Shown: piece after piece, positions 52,440-64,000 of the stretch
How the letters are laid out: every line of letters starts with the position of its first letter
Position numbering within the stretch: position 1 is the first letter of the stretch
Origin: Castellaniella caeni NBRC 101664
GTDB taxonomy: Bacteria > Pseudomonadota > Gammaproteobacteria > Burkholderiales > Burkholderiaceae_B
DNA: 64,000 bases
Direction: 5' to 3'
Assembly: GCF_001592225.1 (NCBI RefSeq)
Contig: NZ_BCWN01000011.1
Coordinates: 41,442 to 105,441 of the forward strand
Notes under the pieces: model-generated
Database searches by the model: none
What the model saw: the letters and a program-made list of their open reading frames with translations, nothing else
What the model was told of the DNA's origin: nothing
Made by a program: the position numbers and the translations under genes

Positions 52440-52571
52440 TATTGCCACAACGGCGAAAAATTATGGGGCCTTATGCATGAAATTTTTCCAGCAAATCAGC
52501 CACAAATTAAATATTAAAACAAAAAATACTTAGCCGATCTTTTCGGCCATGCCTCCGATATAAAGCGAACT
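52440..52571 (-). promoter_or_regulatory. AT-rich junction with a weak hairpin-T-run between kpsT and bcs3
   Basis: A spacer of about 130 AT-rich bases interrupts the otherwise tightly packed locus. On the minus strand GCCGA-AAAGA-TCGGC (52533-52547) forms a short stem, followed within 6 bases by a T run (52521-52526), a possible attenuating terminator. It is followed by AT-rich promoter-like sequence (AATATTTAATTTG). It may separate the export transcript from a second transcript that starts with bcs3. Confidence 0.45.
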
Positions 52572-53234
52572 TTACGTTTTTTGATACGCTCCGATACCGC
52601 TCTTAACCCCATCAAAGAAGGTGACGTTTCCGTCTCGGACCAATAGAACGTAGTCACAAAGCGAGGAGACATCACTCATACTGTGAGAAACCAGCAAAAT
52701 ATTCGATTTCCCGATTTTCTCTTTAAGCGCATCCTTAGCCTTCTTCTTGAAATGCGCATCCCCCACCGACATCGCCTCATCGATCAGGTAATAATCAAAA
52801 TCAAAGGCCAGGCTCAGTCCGAAGGCCACCCGCCCCCGCATCCCGGATGAATACGTCTTGACCGGCTCATCAAAATAATCGCCAATCTCAGCGAACGATT
52901 CGACATAATCGACGATGCGACGCAGAGCCGGCCCTCGGGCGCCTTGTACGCGGGCAACAAACTTGACGTTTTCCCGTCCGGTCAAGGACCCCTGGAATCC
53001 GCCGCTCAGGCCCACGGGCCATGAGATCCGCTTGTCCGTGATGATCCGCCCCCGATCCGGTACATCGATACCGCCCAGCAAACGCAGCAACGTGCTTTTG
53101 CCCGACCCATTGCGGCCCAATATGGCCACATTGCGCCCTTCAGGTATGGTGAAGGACAGATTCTCGAATACGCGGTAGCGCTTCTGCTGGCTGCGGTCGC
53201 GGTATGACTTGTAAAGATTGCGCACTTCGATCAT
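52572..53234 (-). CDS. kpsT: Capsule ABC exporter ATP-binding protein KpsT/BexA
   Basis: 220 residues from the ATG at 53234 (MIEVRNLYKSY), which shares a base with the kpsM stop (TGATG). Walker A LGRNGSGKST, signature YSSGMRGRVAFGLSLA, Walker B YYLIDEAMSVGD and the H-loop LLVSHSMSDVSSL are typical of capsule exporters (KpsT, BexA, CtrD). It powers transport of the completed lipid-linked polymer across the inner membrane with KpsM. Confidence 0.95.
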   Translation of the reverse strand: MIEVRNLYKSYRDRSQQKRYRVFENLSFTIPEGRNVAILGRNGSGKSTLLRLLGGIDVPDRGRIITDKRISWPVGLSGGFQGSLTGRENVKFVARVQGARGPALRRIVDYVESFAEIGDYFDEPVKTYSSGMRGRVAFGLSLAFDFDYYLIDEAMSVGDAHFKKKAKDALKEKIGKSNILLVSHSMSDVSSLCDYVLLVRDGNVTFFDGVKSGIGAYQKT

Positions 53235-54028
53235 CAGGCGGCCATCATGTGCAGGCGCCGGGCGCGGTACAGCCCCAGGCCGATGAACAGGGTTGCGCAG
53301 GCCCAGACCGAGGGATAAATCAGATTGACCTGCGGGATGCGGGGATACGTGGCGCTGGCGTCGATCCGCAGCAGTTCGATCACGTGCAGCCAGGGGTTCA
53401 GGGCCATCCAGGCCAGCACCTGGGCGGGCAGGTGCCACACCGGGAAAATGGCGCCGGACAATAAATACAGGGGAAAATAGGCCAGCCGGATGATGCTTTT
53501 CGACTCGGGCATGACTTCGGCCAAGGCGCAATACAGCATGCCCAATCCAAATGCCAGGGTCAGCCCCACCAGCCAGGTCAGGCCCCATTCCAGGGGCGCA
53601 TGGATGCGCAGGTCATACCCTCCCCAAAAAGCCATCACAAGCCCGACCAGCAGCAACACGCTGGCGGAGATGCAGAAATGCACGACGAACCGGGCGACCC
53701 AGGCATCGATGACCTGTATCTGGCGGTAGGCGAACAGGGCGCGGTTCGCCTCCAGGGCTTCCATCATGTTCAGGGATATGTTCTTGAACGTCAGGAAAGG
53801 CAGCACGCCGAACAAAAGAAAAACGGGCAATTCCATCCCCGGCAGGCTTTTGCCGCGGACATAGGCATAGATCACCATCATCAGCACCAGGTGCAAAATA
53901 GGCTCCAGCAACGTCCACACCCCGCCCAGGCGCCGGGAACTGAACCGCACCTGCATTTCCCGCAGCACCATGGCGAACACCACGGCGCGGCTGATGGCCA
54001 GGGAATCGCGACGAATGATGGCCGCCAT
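53234..54028 (-). CDS. kpsM: Capsule ABC exporter permease KpsM/BexB
   Basis: 264 residues from the ATG at 54028 (MAAIIRRDSLAISRAVVFAM). Six hydrophobic segments, with the ABC-2 N-terminal RDSLAISRAVVFAMVLREMQVRF and LGGVWTLLEPILH segments typical of KpsM, BexB and CtrC. The in-frame sequence further upstream overlaps ctrA and lacks conservation. It forms the inner-membrane channel with KpsT. Confidence 0.95.
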   Translation of the reverse strand: MAAIIRRDSLAISRAVVFAMVLREMQVRFSSRRLGGVWTLLEPILHLVLMMVIYAYVRGKSLPGMELPVFLLFGVLPFLTFKNISLNMMEALEANRALFAYRQIQVIDAWVARFVVHFCISASVLLLVGLVMAFWGGYDLRIHAPLEWGLTWLVGLTLAFGLGMLYCALAEVMPESKSIIRLAYFPLYLLSGAIFPVWHLPAQVLAWMALNPWLHVIELLRIDASATYPRIPQVNLIYPSVWACATLFIGLGLYRARRLHMMAA

Positions 54029-54032
54029 GCCG

Positions 54033-55157
54033 CTAGCGCCCCAACGCGTCCGCCGTGCGGCCCAGCACCAGCACCTGCACGATGGGCGAAATGATCTTCT
54101 GCCATTCATAGACGCCGGCATTGGTCACGTAGATGGCGTCCTCGGGCTGCACCAGAAACTGCCGCGCCAGAAACAGCGCCGAAGGATCCTCCATATTCAG
54201 GCGAAAAACCTGGGCTATGGGCTTGCCGGGAGCCGCCGCCGGATCGGTCGATGCAGGATCGGTCAGACGGAACACGAAAACGCCGGTCGCATCCGATGTA
54301 CTGTCGCGCAGGCCACCCACCGCACCCAACGCCTCGAGCAGGCTGGGGTTCGGTGCCGGGAAATCGTGCAGGCCGGGCTTGACCACGGCTCCCATGGCGA
54401 CAAATCGCTGGCGGTTGCGATCCAGGATGACTTCAGAATCCGGCGGAATGATACGGTTTTGCCCCTGCAGCACATCCTGGTAATTGAATACCTGCGCCTC
54501 ATTGCCAGTGCGCAAGGTCACGCGCACCAGATAGGGCTCCAGCACGGCTCCGCCTGCCTGGTTGATGGCATCCAGCAGCGTCAGGGGGCCATCCAGGGTA
54601 GAAACCCGGCCCGGTTTTTTTACCGCACCGGCAACCAGTACCGAGCTGGATTGATCGCCCATCAAGGCAACGTGTACCTGAGGGTCTGCCGAGACGCCCT
54701 TCAGCTTGCGGCGTATCAGCTGTTCAACTTCATAAGGGGTGAGCCCAGCCACGCGGATATGACCGGCATATGGTAAAGAAATACGCCCATCGGCTTCGAC
54801 ACGCAGATGCTCGAAGACGGTTCCGCCCGTTGACAGTGGCGCAAAGATGCCGCCATCGACCTCGGTATCAGCCACCATCAGGCGCACGACATCGCCAGGG
54901 GCCAGCCGCAGCTGGGGTACCTGCTTGGCCGTCACGTCGGGCATGGGCACGGGTTCGGGGGGGCGCATATAGGGGGCAATGGTTGCGGCGCTCAGATCAA
55001 CCAGCTGATAAGGCAGCGCCGCGTCGGCCTGGGCCGTATCGGCTTGTTGCTGAATCTGGCGAATGGATGGGCCGGCTGCCGATAAAAAAGAACCGGCGCA
55101 GCCGGACAGGGCAAGGCTGGCAGCCAGAAGGCTCAGGATACGCAAGGGATTAGTCAC
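54033..55157 (-). CDS. Capsule outer-membrane polysaccharide export lipoprotein, CtrA/BexD-like
   Basis: 374 residues; the length fits BexD/CtrA (~390) rather than the larger KpsD. A lipoprotein signal ends in LALSGC (Cys20). Two OPX/Wza-type domains are seen: RLAPGDVVRLMVADTEVDGG and GRISLPYAGHIRVAGLTPYEVEQLIRRKL, followed by a SLBB-type repeat (VLVAGAVKKPGRVSTLDGPLTL). It forms the outer-membrane translocation pore. It overlaps the ctrB-like gene by 8 bases. Confidence 0.93.
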   Translation of the reverse strand: MTNPLRILSLLAASLALSGCAGSFLSAAGPSIRQIQQQADTAQADAALPYQLVDLSAATIAPYMRPPEPVPMPDVTAKQVPQLRLAPGDVVRLMVADTEVDGGIFAPLSTGGTVFEHLRVEADGRISLPYAGHIRVAGLTPYEVEQLIRRKLKGVSADPQVHVALMGDQSSSVLVAGAVKKPGRVSTLDGPLTLLDAINQAGGAVLEPYLVRVTLRTGNEAQVFNYQDVLQGQNRIIPPDSEVILDRNRQRFVAMGAVVKPGLHDFPAPNPSLLEALGAVGGLRDSTSDATGVFVFRLTDPASTDPAAAPGKPIAQVFRLNMEDPSALFLARQFLVQPEDAIYVTNAGVYEWQKIISPIVQVLVLGRTADALGR

Positions 55158-56346
55158 GATGATCCTCGATACTGGCGATGATGAAGCGGGTGATGCCGTA
55201 GACCAGCAGCAACACGATCAACAAGGTAAACAGGTTGTAGACGCGACGCGGGTACAGGGCCTCGTCGGGCAGATTGGGCGAGACGACAGTAACTAGGCTA
55301 CGGATTTTTTTACTGGATTCGATGCGCGCGTTTTGCAGGGCGACCACAGCCAATTTGTAGGTTTCTTCGGCGATTTTTCCGTCGACCTCCAGTTTGCGAA
55401 ACTGGGCGGCAACGACGTTCAACTTGTTTTCGCCCTGGTCAGACAGCAAACGCTTGTTTTCTACGGCCAATTGCTGTTCGAGCGCACGGATTTCGGTTTC
55501 TTTGCTGCGCACAGCGGGGGCATTGGGCGTCAGGCGCGCCCGCAGGGCTTTGAGCTCGGCATGGGCCGTGACCAGGTGCGATTCCAGCTCGCCGATAATA
55601 GTGGCGCGATTTTTTGCTGCCTCGGTGGCATCCAGAAACTGGTTTTGGCGCTGAAACTGCAAGATCACATCGCGCCGGGTTTCATAATCGCGCTGTGCCT
55701 GGGCCAGCTCGTCTTCGGCAAATTTCACCTGCTCGCGCGCCATGCGATGCGAAAGCTCGTTGACAAAGGCTTCGCTGGTTTTCAGGATAAAGGCCAGCGA
55801 GGATTGTGCAAATTCGGGGTCTAGCGCCTCTACCGTGATGGTCAGCAGGCCGGTTTCCTCGTCAAACCGGGCATTGACCAGCCGCTGGTAAAAGGCCAAT
55901 TGGTCTTCGGTGGTGGCGTTGTCAGACAGCCAATACAGCGGGTCGCGCCAGCGGCCAGAGAAATGTGCCGTCCAGTGCAACTGGGCATTGAGCGCATCGA
56001 GCATGTCTTGCGAGCGGATGTACTCGCGCAGGTAGAGGGTTTCTTCGCGCGAGGTCGAATTGCCCCCCGTCAGCAACATGGCCAAGCCGGGCACGTCCTG
56101 GCTGGCCTGGCCGTTGGTCTGGCGCACGGCAACCTGCGCCTGGCTGACGTAGCGGCTGTCGGCCAACAGTGCGTAATACACGATGGCCAGAAGCATCGGG
56201 ATGATGACAATGCCCCACAGCAAGCGGCGCTGGCGCCTGCGCTGGGCATCTTCCGCCTGGATGTCTTGCAGGAGAAGGTCGGTTGCGGCCTCGTTGCTGT
56301 GCGCTGGTGCCGAAGTGCTGGAGGTGGAAGAAGTATCGGACATCAA
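55150..56346 (-). CDS. Capsule inner-membrane export protein, CtrB/BexC/KpsE-like
   Basis: 398 residues with an N-terminal (IVIIPMLLAIVYYALL) and a C-terminal (FTLLIVLLLVYGITRFII) transmembrane segment and a long helical periplasmic domain (FAEDELAQAQRDYETRRDVILQF). This two-segment coiled-coil layout identifies the PCP-3/KpsE group, which bridges KpsMT to the outer-membrane pore. The first 40 residues are Ser/Ala-rich and poorly conserved. It lies 25 bases after the alpha-oxoamine synthase gene. Confidence 0.93.
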   Translation of the reverse strand: MMSDTSSTSSTSAPAHSNEAATDLLLQDIQAEDAQRRRQRRLLWGIVIIPMLLAIVYYALLADSRYVSQAQVAVRQTNGQASQDVPGLAMLLTGGNSTSREETLYLREYIRSQDMLDALNAQLHWTAHFSGRWRDPLYWLSDNATTEDQLAFYQRLVNARFDEETGLLTITVEALDPEFAQSSLAFILKTSEAFVNELSHRMAREQVKFAEDELAQAQRDYETRRDVILQFQRQNQFLDATEAAKNRATIIGELESHLVTAHAELKALRARLTPNAPAVRSKETEIRALEQQLAVENKRLLSDQGENKLNVVAAQFRKLEVDGKIAEETYKLAVVALQNARIESSKKIRSLVTVVSPNLPDEALYPRRVYNLFTLLIVLLLVYGITRFIIASIEDHRD

Positions 56347-56371
56347 AAACCAGAAGGTGCGTTTCGGCCGC

Positions 56372-57690
56372 TTAGGCCAACTGCCGAAGCAAGCCGACCG
56401 TCTCGACGATCTGGGCTTCGGTGTGTTCGCTGCTCAAGAAAAACCGCAGGCGCGCGGCCTGCTCTTCGACAGCGGGATGGATGATGGGCTGCACATTGAC
56501 GCCATGCGCAAATAGCTGATTGGACAAGCGCACGGCTTTCAGCGAGCTGCCCAAGATAATGGGCAAAATGCTGTAGCCTGCCGCCAGCCCCGTGTTCAGC
56601 CCCGCGGCTTGCGCTTGCTGCAAAAAAAATTTTCCACGCGCCCGCAGTTGTGCGACGCGCTGCGGCTCTTGCTGCATCAGTTCGAGGGCGGCCAGCGAGG
56701 CGGCGGCCAGTGGCGGGGCCATGCCCACGCTGTAGACAAAACCGGGAGCGGCGTACTTCAAGTGCTGCACCAGGGCGCGAGAACCGGCGATATAGCCGCC
56801 GCAGCCCGACAGCGTCTTGGACAACGTACCCATCCAGATATCGACCTGCTGCCCGTCAATGCCGAAATGCTCGTGCAGGCCGTGCCCCCTGGCGCCCAGA
56901 ACCCCAAGAGCGTGGGCCTCGTCCACCATCAAAAAGGCCTGGTGACGCTGCTTGATGTCGATGAGCGCGGGCAGGTTGGCCATGTCGCCATCCATGCTGT
57001 AGATGCCCTCGACCACGATCAGCACGCGTTCATACTGCCCGCGTATGTCGCGCAGCAGCGCATCGAGCGCCTGAAGATCGTTATGGGCAAACGAGCGCCG
57101 CGTGGCCCCCGACAGCTGCGCCCCCATCAAGACGCTGTTGTGAATCAGGCTGTCGTGCAGGATCAGATCCTTGGGGCCAAACAGATAGCCGATGGTGCTG
57201 ACGTTGGTGGCGTGGCCACTGACGAAAACCACGCAATCTTCAACCTGGTAGACGTCAGCCAGAGCCTGTTCCAGCGCGCGATGCAAGGGGCGCTCGCCCG
57301 CTACCAGACGGCTGGCCGACACCGTGGTGCCGTAGCGGTCGACGGCATCTTTGGCCGCCTGATCGACGGCCGGGTGCCCCGCCAGCCCCAGATAGTTGTA
57401 GCTGGCAAAGTTGATATACGTGCGGCCATCTATCTGGGTGGTGGCACCGGCGCGCCCTTCGTGCACATGAAAAAACGGGTTATCCAGACCAAAGCGCTCG
57501 GATGCGGCCTTGGAAACCAGCATTTTTTCGTAGCCAGGGTGCTTGTCAAAGCGCGTGTAGCGATCGGGCACCCGGGCTGCGGCGCGCGGCTGGCCAATTG
57601 CTGCGGGCGGTGGCGCGGTGGCGCTGTTTTTCTTGCCCAGGATACGGCTGATGAGCTGGGCTTTTGCCGTCTGGGCGAGGCTGGGTTTGT

Positions 57691-57694
<4 letters not shown>
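56372..57694 (-). CDS. Alpha-oxoamine synthase (AONS/KBL-like), RkpG-like
   Basis: 440 residues. Pyridoxal enzyme of the 8-amino-7-oxononanoate synthase/serine palmitoyltransferase family: HEG and GLAGHP near the N-terminus, VDEAHALG with Asp258, and the Schiff-base lysine Lys293 in MGTLSKTLSGCGG. It condenses an acyl thioester with an amino acid and loses CO2, giving a 3-keto amine. The gene overlaps the PKS stop by 4 bases, suggesting the PKS acyl chain is its substrate. No biotin genes are nearby, so bioF duty is unlikely; the rkp K-antigen locus has the same PKS/FAS-plus-AONS pair (RkpA, RkpG). Confidence 0.88.

Positions 57695-64000
<6,306 letters not shown>

Overview
The window looks like chromosomal DNA of a betaproteobacterium of the order Burkholderiales, most likely family Alcaligenaceae. 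The grounds are high GC with strong third-position GC bias, the nadA-nadC/nadB arrangement, abundant ABC uptake systems with CaiB and LysR genes, and the overall protein style. This is inference from sequence character, since no rRNA or marker gene is present.

Region 1 (1-8800) is an envelope-stress and metal island. A PmtA-like methyltransferase (+) faces a minus-strand operon: PepSY protein, DUF347 membrane protein, small lipoprotein, DedA protein, OmpR-type response regulator and QseC/PmrB-like kinase. A His-tailed DMT exporter lies divergent to an RcnR-type metal regulator, followed by a BcrC-like PAP2 phosphatase and an MFS transporter. Three copies of a direct repeat, CCTCAG-N5-CCTAAG, precede the methyltransferase, the PepSY operon and the PAP2 gene. 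They suggest one small lipid-remodelling regulon of the encoded two-component system.

Region 2 (8900-25200) holds an SsuABC/TauABC-type importer and then a long minus-strand catabolic cluster: hydroxyisobutyrate-type dehydrogenase, LivK-like binding protein, class III aminotransferase, PotABCD-type importer, aldehyde dehydrogenase, enoyl-CoA hydratase and CaiB CoA-transferase. A LysR gene diverges from its head, and a GST follows.

Region 3 (25200-38980) is mostly housekeeping: fatty-acid-hydroxylase-like protein, a GDT1/TMEM165-type manganese exporter with a yybP-ykoY riboswitch leader, an HD-GYP phosphodiesterase, NAD biosynthesis (nadA, nadC, nadB), a small cytochrome c, a redoxin, slipin with NfeD, DUF488, fumarase C, erythrose-4-phosphate dehydrogenase, a 2-hydroxyacid dehydrogenase and a GST.

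Region 4 (38984-64000, all minus strand, running off the right edge) is a large group 2-type capsule locus. In transcription order it encodes a reducing PKS/FAS-like enzyme (5' end outside the window), an alpha-oxoamine synthase, CtrB/BexC, CtrA/BexD, KpsM, KpsT, a Bcs3-like multidomain polymerase, a CDP-ribitol-family transferase-like protein, a Bcs1-like CDP-ribitol synthase, KpsC, KpsS, an AAA ATPase plus PD-(D/E)XK nuclease pair, an SDR and a membrane sulfatase-fold protein. It combines a Haemophilus-type region I-II-III layout, predicting a ribitol-phosphate capsule, with the lipid-synthesis gene set known from the rhizobial rkp K-antigen locus. The most striking feature is at the extreme right. 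At least 20 tandem copies of GCTT (AAGC on the coding strand) lie in frame in the PKS gene, in the KS-AT linker, which is the signature of a slipped-strand phase-variation switch for the whole capsule or its lipid.
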